From Caballeronia choica (GTDB lineage Bacteria > Pseudomonadota > Gammaproteobacteria > Burkholderiales > Burkholderiaceae), in NCBI RefSeq assembly GCF_001544535.1, contig NZ_FCON02000062.1, forward strand, positions 1 through 45,924: 45,924 nucleotides of DNA, written 5' to 3'. Positions 26,144 through 34,372 of the stretch are shown in pieces. Position 1 is the stretch's first letter. Each line of letters starts with the position of its first letter. The notes beneath the pieces are model-generated. The model ran no database searches. It was not told where the DNA came from and worked only from the letters and a program-made list of their open reading frames with translations. The translations under genes and the position numbers were made by a program.

Positions 26144-27253
26144 ATGCAGGGAAAATCTCAACGCTTCGCCGAACTCGACTTCTTTCGTGGTCTTGTCCTG
26201 CTCGTCATCGTCGTCGATCACATCGGCGGCAGCATGCTGTCGCGCTTCACGCTCCACGCGTTCGCGCTGAACGACGCCGCCGAAGTCTTCGTTTTCCTCG
26301 GCGGCTTCGCGACGGCGACCGCGTATGCATCGCTGGCGGCGCGTCAGTCGGAGAGCGTGGCGCGCGGCCGCTTCCTCAAGCGCTCGCTCGAAATCTACCG
26401 CGCGTTTCTCGTCACCGCCGCGCTGATGCTGCTCGCGAGCTTCGTGCTGAGACCGTTCTACGGCAGCGCGCCGAATCTCGCGACCGGCGATCTCGACAGC
26501 CTCCTCAGCGCGCCGGTCGCTTCCATCGCCGATATTCTGCTGCTCAAGCGCCAGCCGTACCTCGCCGCGGTGCTGCCGATGTACGCGTTCTTCGCGCTCG
26601 CCGTGCCGGTGATGCTGCCGCTCGCGCGCACGAAGCCGTGGCTCTTGCTTGGCGCGAGCGTCGTGCTGTGGGCTCTCGCGCCGCAGATCGTCGATTACCT
26701 GCCTTCCGTCGACGACAATCTCTGGGATTTCAACCCCGCCGCCTGGCAACTGATGTTCGTGCTCGGCATTCTGGCGCGCTGCCAGCCGATTTACCAGCGG
26801 GTCACGTCGCACCGGTTCGGCTGGGTGGTGAGTGCGGCGGCGCTCGCGGTCGTCGCCGGCCTGGCGTACTACAAGCTCTTTGTGCTCCCCGCCGTCATCG
26901 ACAGCGACTTCAAGCGCAATCTGGCCGGCGCCCGCATCGCGAACTTCCTGGCGATTGCGTGGCTCGTGGCGCATCTGGTGCGTCATGGCGTGGTGAAGAA
27001 ACTCGCGGCGCGCTTGCCGTGGATAGGCGCCGTGGGGCGCGACGGGATGGTTTGCTTCGTCGCGGGCGCGGTGATCTCGCTCGTTGTCGATTCAGTGCTG
27101 TTCACGCTGACGGGCGGTTTGATCGACGTGCCGCTCGGCCTCGCCGCCGATGCCGTCGCGATTTCGATGCTGCTCGCGGTGCCGCAACTGCGGCGTCCGC
27201 TGATGCACGCGATCACGCCAAAACCCGCGCTCGACGCCCGCAGCGCCCGCTGA
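26144..27253 (+). CDS. OpgC-like acyltransferase membrane protein
   Basis: The 369-residue protein has about ten hydrophobic helices and starts ELDFFRGLVLLVIVVDHI, the OpgC-domain opening. OpgC succinylates osmoregulated periplasmic glucans; proteins with this domain in Burkholderiaceae are usually uncharacterised. The FFRG / D-H pair near residues 14-27 are the expected conserved residues. It is followed 66 nt later by an exported esterase gene, so the two may act together on an envelope glycan (inferred). Confidence 0.82.
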   Translation: MQGKSQRFAELDFFRGLVLLVIVVDHIGGSMLSRFTLHAFALNDAAEVFVFLGGFATATAYASLAARQSESVARGRFLKRSLEIYRAFLVTAALMLLASFVLRPFYGSAPNLATGDLDSLLSAPVASIADILLLKRQPYLAAVLPMYAFFALAVPVMLPLARTKPWLLLGASVVLWALAPQIVDYLPSVDDNLWDFNPAAWQLMFVLGILARCQPIYQRVTSHRFGWVVSAAALAVVAGLAYYKLFVLPAVIDSDFKRNLAGARIANFLAIAWLVAHLVRHGVVKKLAARLPWIGAVGRDGMVCFVAGAVISLVVDSVLFTLTGGLIDVPLGLAADAVAISMLLAVPQLRRPLMHAITPKPALDARSAR

Positions 27254-27319
27254 ACCGCAAGCCGTTTCCCTGCGAGCGGCGTCCGTGGAAACCGCCGCTC
27301 TTCCTCGACGACACCCCGA

Positions 27320-28294
27320 ATGTCCTTTGCCAACCGCATCGCCGCGCGCGTCGAAAAGCTACTAACGGTCTGTTTTATCGCGACCACGGCGACGGCTGCC
27401 GCTCACGCGGCGCCGCATCTTTCGTCGCCAATGGTGAGTGAGTCGGTCGCGCCGAATCAGGCCCATGCGACGACCGCCGTCGTGCCGAAACCTTTGCCTG
27501 CGGTAATTACCTCGGCGGCGGGCAGCAAGGTGCTGACGCGCACGATGCACTCCGAAGCACTCGACCGCGACTGGCCTTATGTTCTCTATCTGCCGCCCGG
27601 CTATGCGCCGCGCGAGGACCGCTATCCCGTGCTGTACCTTCTGCACGGAAGCGGCGGCGACGCCTCCGACTGGATCACGCAAGGGCATTTGCAGCGCATC
27701 GTCGATGGCCTGATCGCGCGGCACGAGATTGCGCCTTTGCTGATCGTGATGCCGCAGGGCGGCACCGACTGGTACGTCGATCGCAAGGAGCCGATCGAAA
27801 CCGCGTTCTTCGAGGAACTGCTGCCGGAGATCGAAACGCATTACGCCGTCCAGACGGGCCGCGACGGACGCGCGATCGGCGGGGTGTCGATGGGCGGCTT
27901 CGGCGCGCTGCGTTACGCGATGACGCGTCCGCAACGCTTCTGCGGCGCGATGCTGCTCGGTCCGGCGATCTATTCGGGCGATCCGCCGATCGGCTCGGCG
28001 GCGCGCTATGTGCGCGTCTTCGGCGAACGGCAGTTCGATCCGCGCGTGTGGCGCTCGCTGAACTATCCCGCGCAATGGCAGGCGTACCTGAGCCGGGGTT
28101 ACCGCGTGCCGATGTTCATCGCAGCCGGAGACGACGATCTGCGCATCCAGGCCGAAGCCTCGCAGCTCTATACGCATCTGCGCGAGGCGAACCAGCCGGC
28201 CGAGTTGCGGATCATCGATGGCGGGCATACGTGGTCCGTGTGGAGCGCGTTGCTCGCCGAAGGACTCAAATACTCGCTCGCCTGCATGCATTGA
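27320..28294 (+). CDS. Exported alpha/beta-hydrolase (esterase D-like)
   Basis: The 324-residue protein starts with a signal peptide (about residues 1-30, ending in AAAHAA). It has YVLYLPPGY, YLLHGSGGDASDW, the nucleophile elbow GGVSMGGFGALRY (about 190-202), the AAGDDD acidic region and the catalytic His in GGHTWSVW. This fits the putative-esterase / S-formylglutathione-hydrolase-like family. It may remove acyl groups from a periplasmic or surface substrate; no substrate is shown. Confidence 0.85.
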   Translation: MSFANRIAARVEKLLTVCFIATTATAAAHAAPHLSSPMVSESVAPNQAHATTAVVPKPLPAVITSAAGSKVLTRTMHSEALDRDWPYVLYLPPGYAPREDRYPVLYLLHGSGGDASDWITQGHLQRIVDGLIARHEIAPLLIVMPQGGTDWYVDRKEPIETAFFEELLPEIETHYAVQTGRDGRAIGGVSMGGFGALRYAMTRPQRFCGAMLLGPAIYSGDPPIGSAARYVRVFGERQFDPRVWRSLNYPAQWQAYLSRGYRVPMFIAAGDDDLRIQAEASQLYTHLREANQPAELRIIDGGHTWSVWSALLAEGLKYSLACMH

Positions 28295-28349
28295 ACGGGT
28301 ACGAGGCTTGCTTGACCGGTCCCACGTCGATCAAAATAATGGATTCGTC

Positions 28350-28523
28350 ATGCTCAAGCTTGCCATCCTCTTCGCGATCATTTCGGTGGTCGCCGGATTT
28401 TTCGGCTTCGGACGCGTATCGTCCGGTGCCGCCGGCATCGCGAAGATCTGCTTCTTCATCTTCCTGATCCTGTTCGTGATCTTCCTGGTGGTCGCGATTT
28501 CGGCGGGGTCGCTGGTGTTGTAG
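28350..28523 (+). CDS. DUF1328 family small membrane protein
   Basis: The 57-residue protein is almost wholly hydrophobic, with two helices. The pattern MLKLAILFAIISVVAGFFGFG, then AAGIAKICFFIFLILFVIFL, is characteristic of DUF1328 (YtjA). The start is the ATG at 28350. It ends 5 nt before the convergent eutC stop. Function is unknown. Confidence 0.88.
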   Translation: MLKLAILFAIISVVAGFFGFGRVSSGAAGIAKICFFIFLILFVIFLVVAISAGSLVL

Positions 28524-28528
28524 CGCCT

Positions 28529-29332
28529 TCAGCCCGATTCGATCGCGCCGCCGGTTTGCGCCGGCGACGCAATGAGCGCATCGCTGTGATCCTTCAGACC
28601 GACGCCCGTCAGCTTCAATCGACGCGCCTCGTTCAGCAGATAGTGCAGCTTGAACGCGGCCGCTTCATAGCCGAGCCCTTCGGGACGCACGTTCGAGATG
28701 CAATTGCGCTCGGCGTCGCTTCGTCCGATGCGCGGCTCGTAGGTCAGATAGATGCCGAGACTGTCGGGAGAACTGAGGCCCGGCCGCTCGCCGATCAGCA
28801 CGACGACGATCCGCGCCCGTAAAAGCTCCCCGATGCCATCGCCGAGAGCGACGCGCGCCTGCGTCGCCACGACGACCGGGCCGATGCTCCAGCCGCCGAG
28901 CTTCGCACGGAGTGCCGTGAGGAACGGCACCGCGTGACGCGTCGCGGCGTAGGCGGAAAGCCCGTCGGCGACTACGAACACCAGTTCCGGCGGCTCGCTC
29001 GTGTCAGCCGCGAGCGCTGCGATCGACGCGGCGCTTGCGTCGCAGAGCGTCCTGCCGAGATCGGGCCGGCGCAGGTAATGATCGCGATCCGGCGCCGCGC
29101 TCTGGGCATCGAGCGTGTCGAATCCTGCCGCGCGCAAGGCGTCGTGCAGGGCGGCGGTATCGAGCGGCTGATGCACCGCGTCGCGCGCCTGCGCATGCGA
29201 AAGATTGAACGCGAGCAGCGGCGCGGTCGGCAGGCTGCTGCCCGCGCGCCCCAATGCGATGCGCGCGTTCGTGAAGCGGCGCAAGGCGTCCCACGGATTC
29301 TCGTCGACGGGCGATACCGGCTGGTCGTCCAT
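28529..29332 (-). CDS. eutC: Ethanolamine ammonia-lyase small subunit EutC
   Basis: EutC with EutB forms the adenosylcobalamin-dependent lyase that turns ethanolamine into acetaldehyde and ammonia. The 267-residue protein has RFTNARIALGRAG (about 18-30), the ADGLSAYA motif, GERPGLSSPDSLG and ERNCISNVRPEGL, all family blocks. The start ATG shares one base with the eutB stop (TAATG), so the genes are coupled. It is downstream of eutB in a two-gene unit. Confidence 0.94.
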   Translation of the reverse strand: MDDQPVSPVDENPWDALRRFTNARIALGRAGSSLPTAPLLAFNLSHAQARDAVHQPLDTAALHDALRAAGFDTLDAQSAAPDRDHYLRRPDLGRTLCDASAASIAALAADTSEPPELVFVVADGLSAYAATRHAVPFLTALRAKLGGWSIGPVVVATQARVALGDGIGELLRARIVVVLIGERPGLSSPDSLGIYLTYEPRIGRSDAERNCISNVRPEGLGYEAAAFKLHYLLNEARRLKLTGVGLKDHSDALIASPAQTGGAIESG

Positions 29333-30708
29333 TACGCGCCCATCCATTCGATGAGCGGCTGTGTCGCCTGCGTGAGCAGCGTGCCGCGTTGATCGGTGAT
29401 GCGCATCGCTTCGAGCCACGCTTCGAACTCCGGCGCGCGCTTCAGGCCCAGCACCTCGCGCACGTACAGCGCGTCATGAAACGATGTGCTTTGGTAATTG
29501 AGCATGACGTCGTCGGCGCCGGGGACGCCCATGATGAAATTGACGTTGGCGACGCCGAGCAAGGTGAGCAGGGTGTCCATGTCGTCCTGATCGGCTTCGG
29601 CGTGATTCGTGTAGCAGATGTCGCAGCCCATCGGCACGCCGAGCAGCTTGCCGCAGAAGTGATCCTCGAGGCCCGCGCGAATGATTTGCCGGCCGTCGTA
29701 CAGATATTCCGGGCCGATGAAGCCGACCACGGTATTCGTCAGCAACGGCTCGAACTTGCGCGCCACGGCATACGCGCGCACTTCGCACGTCTGCTGGTCG
29801 ACGCCGTGATGCGCATTCGCCGAGAGCGCGCTGCCCTGGCCGGTTTCGAAGTACATCAGGTTGTCGCCGACGGTCCCGCGCCCGAGCGACAACCCCGCCT
29901 CGCGCGCTTCCTGGAGCAGCTTCAGCGTCACCCCGAAGCTCGCGTTCGCCTTCTGCGTGCCCGCGATCGACTGGAACACGAGATCGACTGGCGCGCCTTT
30001 TTCGATCGCCGCGATGGTGTTGGTCACGTGGGTTAGCACGCACGATTGGGTCGGCACGTCGTAGCGCTGGCGGAATTCGTCGATCATGTCGAGCAGCGAC
30101 GTAATCACCGTCAGCGAGTCCGACGCGGGATTGATGCCGATCACCGCGTCGCCGCAGCCGTACATCAGGCCATCGAACATCGATGCCGCGATGCCCTTGG
30201 CGTCGTCGGTCGGATGGTTCGGCTGCAGGCGCACCGACATGCGCCCCGGCAGCCCGATCGTGTTGCGAAAGCGCGTGACGACCGGGCGCTTCTTTGCCGC
30301 CAGGATCAGGTCCTGGTTGCGCATCAGCTTCGACACCGCCGCGACCATCTCCGGCGTGAGGCCCGCTGTGACTTGAACGAGCGCGTTGGTATCGGTGGTG
30401 CTGGCGAGCAGCCAGTTGCGGAAGTCGCCGACGGTCAGGTGCGAAATCGGGGCGAACGCCTGTGGCGAGTGGTCGTCGATGATTAGGCGCGTGACTTCGT
30501 CGTCTTCGTAGGGAATCACCGCTTCGCTCAGGAACGCGCGCAGCGGCACGTTCGCGAGCGCCATCTTCGCGGCGACGCGTTCTTCCTCGGTCGCTGCGCT
30601 GAGGCCCGCGAGCTGGTCGCCGGAGCGTAGTGGGCCCGCTTTCGCGAGCAGTGTTTTCAACGTGTCGAAGCGGTAGGTTCGCGCACCGATGGTCTCGCTG
30701 AAGCTCAT
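29332..30708 (-). CDS. eutB: Ethanolamine ammonia-lyase large subunit EutB
   Basis: EutB is the catalytic TIM-barrel subunit. The 458-residue protein has the full length, including GDQLAGLSAATEEERVAAK, NPASDSLTV, FETGQGSALSANAHHG and DICYTNHAEADQDDMD. The enzyme requires adenosylcobalamin, made by the cob genes next to it. No other eut genes (transporter, regulator, aldehyde dehydrogenase) are seen in the window. Upstream lies a repeat cluster at 30719-30850. Confidence 0.95.
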   Translation of the reverse strand: MSFSETIGARTYRFDTLKTLLAKAGPLRSGDQLAGLSAATEEERVAAKMALANVPLRAFLSEAVIPYEDDEVTRLIIDDHSPQAFAPISHLTVGDFRNWLLASTTDTNALVQVTAGLTPEMVAAVSKLMRNQDLILAAKKRPVVTRFRNTIGLPGRMSVRLQPNHPTDDAKGIAASMFDGLMYGCGDAVIGINPASDSLTVITSLLDMIDEFRQRYDVPTQSCVLTHVTNTIAAIEKGAPVDLVFQSIAGTQKANASFGVTLKLLQEAREAGLSLGRGTVGDNLMYFETGQGSALSANAHHGVDQQTCEVRAYAVARKFEPLLTNTVVGFIGPEYLYDGRQIIRAGLEDHFCGKLLGVPMGCDICYTNHAEADQDDMDTLLTLLGVANVNFIMGVPGADDVMLNYQSTSFHDALYVREVLGLKRAPEFEAWLEAMRITDQRGTLLTQATQPLIEWMGA

Positions 30709-30718
30709 GGGGTCTCCT

Positions 30719-30850
30719 GTCGGCCAGAGTTGGCGCTGTCGACGAGAGTTAGCGCTTTAGCGCTTACTCTCGTCCCATGCGCCTTACTCTGGCCCCATGC
30801 ACGGCGGTCGGCCAGAGTTGGCGCTTACTCTCGTCCCATGCGCCTTACTC
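30719..30850. repeat. Nested palindromes and direct repeats between eutB and mnmH
   Basis: TCGGCCAGAGTTGGCGCT occurs at 30719-30736 and again at 30808-30825. A 30-bp block is repeated at 30760-30789 and 30821-30850. The first copy also has nested inverted repeats: GGCCAGAGT/ACTCTGGCC (30722-30730, 30786-30794), GACGAGAGT/ACTCTCGTC (30741-30749, 30766-30774) and AGCGCT/AGCGCT (30751-30756, 30759-30764). It could fold into a long hairpin or cruciform. I see no gene in 30709-31044. Confidence 0.8.
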
Positions 30851-31044
30851 AGGCCCCGTTGCTGCTCATGCATCGATTTTGCGCCCAGCGCATCGGCCTG
30901 CGCAATGTTGCGCCGGCGTTGCCGGAATTCAGCGGATATCGCTCGATTCTCCCATGGACTCTGAAAATCTCGACGCCGACCGCCAAACCGCCCCCATGCG
31001 ATAATTCGCGTCCGCATCCAACGTCGAAAAAGCGCCTTGTCACC

Positions 31045-32112
31045 TTGAAAAATCTGCTCGTGAACCTGAGCCGGCTCAACGATTTCGACGAGATCGTCGA
31101 CGTCCGCACGCCGCTCGAATTTGCCGAGGATCACATTCCCGGCGCGATCAACGCACCCGTGCTGAGCAACGAGGAGCGCGTGATCGTCGGCACGATGTAC
31201 AAGCAGGTGTCACCGTTCGAGGCGACCCGGGTCGGCGCGGCGATGGTGGCGCGCAACATCGCGCAGCATCTCGACACGACCTTCGCCGACCGCCCGAAGA
31301 ACTGGCGGCCGCTCATCTATTGCTGGCGCGGCGGCAAACGCTCCGGCTCGATGACGACGTGGTTCAACCTGATCGGCTGGCAGGCCCGCCAGCTCGAAGG
31401 CGGCTACAAGTCGTACCGGCGCGCCACGCTCGACCGGCTCGACACGCTGCCCGTGCGCTTCCGCTATGTCGCGCTCGTCGGGCACACGGGCAGCGGCAAG
31501 ACGCGGCTCCTGCAGGCGCTGCGCGAAGCCGGCGCGCAGGTCCTCGATCTCGAAGCGCTCGCCGCGCATCGCGGATCGCTGCTCGGCGCATTGCCCGGCG
31601 AGGCGCAGCCGTCGCAGAAGGGCTTCGATTCGGCGCTCGTCGGCGTGCTGCGCGGCTTCGACGCCTCGCGGCCCGTGTTCGTCGAGGCGGAGAGCCGGCG
31701 CATCGGCTCGATCACGCTGCCCGAGTCGCTGTTGACGACGTTTCATCAGGGAGCGTGCGTCGAGGTGGAAGCGAGCCACGACGACCGCATCGCGTTCCTG
31801 TTGCAGGACTACGGCCATCTCTTCGACGAGCCCGCGTTCTTCAAGCAGCAGTTGTCGAAGCTGATCGGGCTGCACAGCCGCGAGCGCGTGACGCGCTGGC
31901 ATCGGTTGATCGACGAAGACGCGCGCGCGGAATTATTTGGCGAACTGATCGACCTGCACTACGATCCGGCCTATGCGCGCAGCAGCGGCGCGCATTTCAG
32001 CGAACTGGCGAAGGCGACGCATGTCCTGTTTCGCCCGAACGACGAAGACAGCGTCGAGCAGGCGAGGGCGCTTCTCGCGCAACTGAATGAACCCGCCGTG
32101 GCGATTGGCTGA
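31045..32112 (+). CDS. mnmH: tRNA 2-selenouridine synthase MnmH
   Basis: MnmH (SelU) replaces sulfur by selenium in the wobble 2-thiouridine of some tRNAs, using selenophosphate. The 355-residue protein has a rhodanese domain with the active Cys in IYCWRGGKRS (about residue 94) and a P-loop domain with GHTGSGKT (about 147-154). Homologues begin MKNLL, which fits the TTG at 31045; this has no strong ribosome site. The open frame reaches 30730 but crosses the repeat cluster. No selD is nearby. Confidence 0.88.
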   Translation: MKNLLVNLSRLNDFDEIVDVRTPLEFAEDHIPGAINAPVLSNEERVIVGTMYKQVSPFEATRVGAAMVARNIAQHLDTTFADRPKNWRPLIYCWRGGKRSGSMTTWFNLIGWQARQLEGGYKSYRRATLDRLDTLPVRFRYVALVGHTGSGKTRLLQALREAGAQVLDLEALAAHRGSLLGALPGEAQPSQKGFDSALVGVLRGFDASRPVFVEAESRRIGSITLPESLLTTFHQGACVEVEASHDDRIAFLLQDYGHLFDEPAFFKQQLSKLIGLHSRERVTRWHRLIDEDARAELFGELIDLHYDPAYARSSGAHFSELAKATHVLFRPNDEDSVEQARALLAQLNEPAVAIG

Positions 32113-32160
32113 ACCACCGATCCCGAATCCCGAAACCAACAATCCAACCGCTTGCACACC

Positions 32161-33207
32161 ATGAGCACAATTCGACAACCGCGCGTCGCGCTGGGACTTG
32201 TGACGTTTCTGCTGATCGCCGTGATCGGCCTGTTCTACGTGAAGTGGTTCCCGTACTACAACCGCGCGTTTGTCGCGGCGAGCCAGCATTCGATCGGCAA
32301 GTCGATCCTGATGGGCACTGCCGCGAGCGCGCCCGAGCCGTCGCTCAAGGCCGCGCTCGACTATGCGCTCGCGTATGGCAAGGCGATCTGGCAGGCGATG
32401 GTGCTGGGTCTCTTGCTCGGCTCCGCCGTTCAGGCGCTGATTCCGCCGCAGTGGGTGGTGCGCGCGCTGGGCCGGAGCGATTTTGGCAGCGTCGTGAACG
32501 GTGGTTTGATGTCGCTGCCGGGCATGATGTGCACGTGTTGCGCGGCGCCGGTGGTGGCGGGCCTGCGCGCGCGGCAAGCGGCGCCGGGCGCCGCGATCGC
32601 GTTCTGGCTGGGCAACACCGTGTTGAATCCTGCGGCGCTGGTGTTCATGGGGTTCGTGCTCGGCTGGCAGTGGACGGGCTTGCGGCTCGGGCTGGGTGTG
32701 CTGATGGTGTTCGGGCTTGGCTATCTCGTGAACCGGATGGTGACGCCGAAGGAAGCGGAGGCTTCGCGCGAGGCGCTCAAGCAGATGATCGACGAGGAGG
32801 ACCCGGGTACCGCGTTCACGCGCTGGCTCAGGATTCTTGGCCGCATGACGGTTCGGCTCGTGCCGGAATACATTGTGCTCGTGTTGCTGCTTGGCGCGGC
32901 GCGCGCGTGGCTCTTTCCGCACATCGGGCCGGACATCGACAACAGTGTGCTGTGGATCGTCGCGTTCGCGGTGGCGGGGATGCTGTTCGTGATCCCGACT
33001 GCCGGCGAAGTGCCGATCATTCAGGCGATGCTGTCGCTGGGGATGGCCACGGGGCCGGCCGGCGCGCTTTTGATGACGTTGCCGCCGATCAGCGTGCCGT
33101 CGCTGGTGATGTTGGGGCGGTCGTTTCCGAGGCGGGTTTTGGTGCTGGTATCGGTGGCGGTCGTTGGGTTCGGCATCGTGGCGGGGGCGATTGCGATGCG
33201 ATTTTGA
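32161..33207 (+). CDS. Permease of the DUF318 / ArsP-like family
   Basis: The 348-residue membrane protein has about eight helices and the Cys-rich motif [20 protein letters not shown] (about 124-143), as found in YraQ/ArsP-type permeases. ArsP exports methylated trivalent arsenicals, but most relatives have unknown substrates. Other conserved blocks are FWLGNTVLNPAAL and FVIPTAGEVPIIQAML. It lies 48 nt after mnmH and could be cotranscribed. Substrate is not called. Confidence 0.8.
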   Translation: MSTIRQPRVALGLVTFLLIAVIGLFYVKWFPYYNRAFVAASQHSIGKSILMGTAASAPEPSLKAALDYALAYGKAIWQAMVLGLLLGSAVQALIPPQWVVRALGRSDFGSVVNGGLMSLPGMMCTCCAAPVVAGLRARQAAPGAAIAFWLGNTVLNPAALVFMGFVLGWQWTGLRLGLGVLMVFGLGYLVNRMVTPKEAEASREALKQMIDEEDPGTAFTRWLRILGRMTVRLVPEYIVLVLLLGAARAWLFPHIGPDIDNSVLWIVAFAVAGMLFVIPTAGEVPIIQAMLSLGMATGPAGALLMTLPPISVPSLVMLGRSFPRRVLVLVSVAVVGFGIVAGAIAMRF

Positions 33208-33240
33208 GCGCAGCAAACGGCGTAAATACCACCGCACCCC

Positions 33241-33390
33241 TCAAGCGCCAGCGACCCTGGCCCCCGCTTGAATGAGCAACCTGAACGGCATTGCGAGCAG
33301 CATCGCCCCTCCAACCCCGGCGAGCCACAGCGCCAGAAACCACGCCACTCGCGAGAGCTGCTCGCGCCTAGTGATAGTGATGTTCGCCAT
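33241..33390 (-). CDS. DUF2474-type small membrane protein, bd-oxidase accessory
   Basis: The 49-residue protein has one membrane helix (about 15-38, VAWFLALWLAGVGGAMLLAMPF) after a basic N-terminus. It starts 23 nt inside the end of cydB. Small one-helix proteins in this position (CydX/CbdX-like, DUF2474) accompany bd-type oxidases. The ATG at 33390 is clear. Its role in assembly or stability is inferred from position. Confidence 0.8.
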   Translation of the reverse strand: MANITITRREQLSRVAWFLALWLAGVGGAMLLAMPFRLLIQAGARVAGA

Positions 33391-34369
33391 GGCGCACCTT
33401 CCCTCTGAAGACCCAATATCCCAGCGTGGTATACGCCACGATGACCGGCAAAATAACCGCCGCCCCCACAATCGTGAACAACTGGCTCGAGTGCGGCGCG
33501 GCGGCATCCCACAGCGAAACGCCCGGCAGAACCTCGTCCGGTGAAATGCTCACGACGAGCCCTGCAAACCCAAGCAGCACGAACCCGAGCGCCATCAAGA
33601 ACGGCCGCGTCTCGTGCCGCGAGCGAATCGAGCGCCGCATGATCCACGCGCACGCAGCCACCAGCACCGGCACCGGCAGCAGCCGATAAAACATCGGCGA
33701 ATCGAACCACCTCATCGCGATGCCCTGATCCTGAAACGGCGTCCAGACGCTGACGACGGCGATCGTCGCGAGTTGCAGCACGGTGAGCGGCCACACGATC
33801 CGATAAAAACGCCGTTGCAGATCGCCTTCGGTCTTCGCGATGAGCCAGCAGCACCCAAGCAGCCCATAAGTCACGACCAGCGCGACGCCGGTGAACATGC
33901 TGAACGGCGTGAACCAGCCGAACGCATCGCCGGAGAAACGGCCGTCGGCGACCGGGATGCCATCGAGGAACGCACCGAGCGCCACGCCCTGAAAGAACGT
34001 CGCGCCCGCCGATCCGCCAATGAACGCCAGGTCCCACAGATGCTTCGTGCGCGACGCCTTCGCGCGAATCTCGAATGACACGCCGCGAAAGATCAGACAC
34101 GCGAGCATCAGCACGAGCGGCAGGTAGAGCGCGGAGAGCACGGTCGAATACAGCATCGGGAACGCGGCGAACAGTCCCGCGCCGCCGAGCACGAGCCAGG
34201 TCTCGTTGCCGTCCCAGACGGGCGCGACGGTGTTCATCATCACGTCGCGGTCGTGTTCGCCGGGGAAGAGCGGGAAGAGAATGCCGATCCCGAGATCGAA
34301 GCCATCCAGCACGACATACATCAGCACGCCCAGCGCGATGATCGCGGCCCATGCAACGGTGAGATCCAT
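33368..34369 (-). CDS. cydB: Cytochrome bd-type ubiquinol oxidase subunit II
   Basis: The 333-residue protein has nine or so hydrophobic helices and starts AWAAIIALGVLMYVVLDGFD, with PVWDGNETWLVLGG near residue 50. These are typical of CydB/CioB. It pairs with the CydA subunit encoded 3 nt upstream. The bd oxidase reduces O2 to water using quinol without proton pumping. It overlaps the DUF2474-type gene downstream. Confidence 0.94.
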   Translation of the reverse strand: MDLTVAWAAIIALGVLMYVVLDGFDLGIGILFPLFPGEHDRDVMMNTVAPVWDGNETWLVLGGAGLFAAFPMLYSTVLSALYLPLVLMLACLIFRGVSFEIRAKASRTKHLWDLAFIGGSAGATFFQGVALGAFLDGIPVADGRFSGDAFGWFTPFSMFTGVALVVTYGLLGCCWLIAKTEGDLQRRFYRIVWPLTVLQLATIAVVSVWTPFQDQGIAMRWFDSPMFYRLLPVPVLVAACAWIMRRSIRSRHETRPFLMALGFVLLGFAGLVVSISPDEVLPGVSLWDAAAPHSSQLFTIVGAAVILPVIVAYTTLGYWVFRGKVRHGEHHYH

Positions 34370-34372
34370 GAT

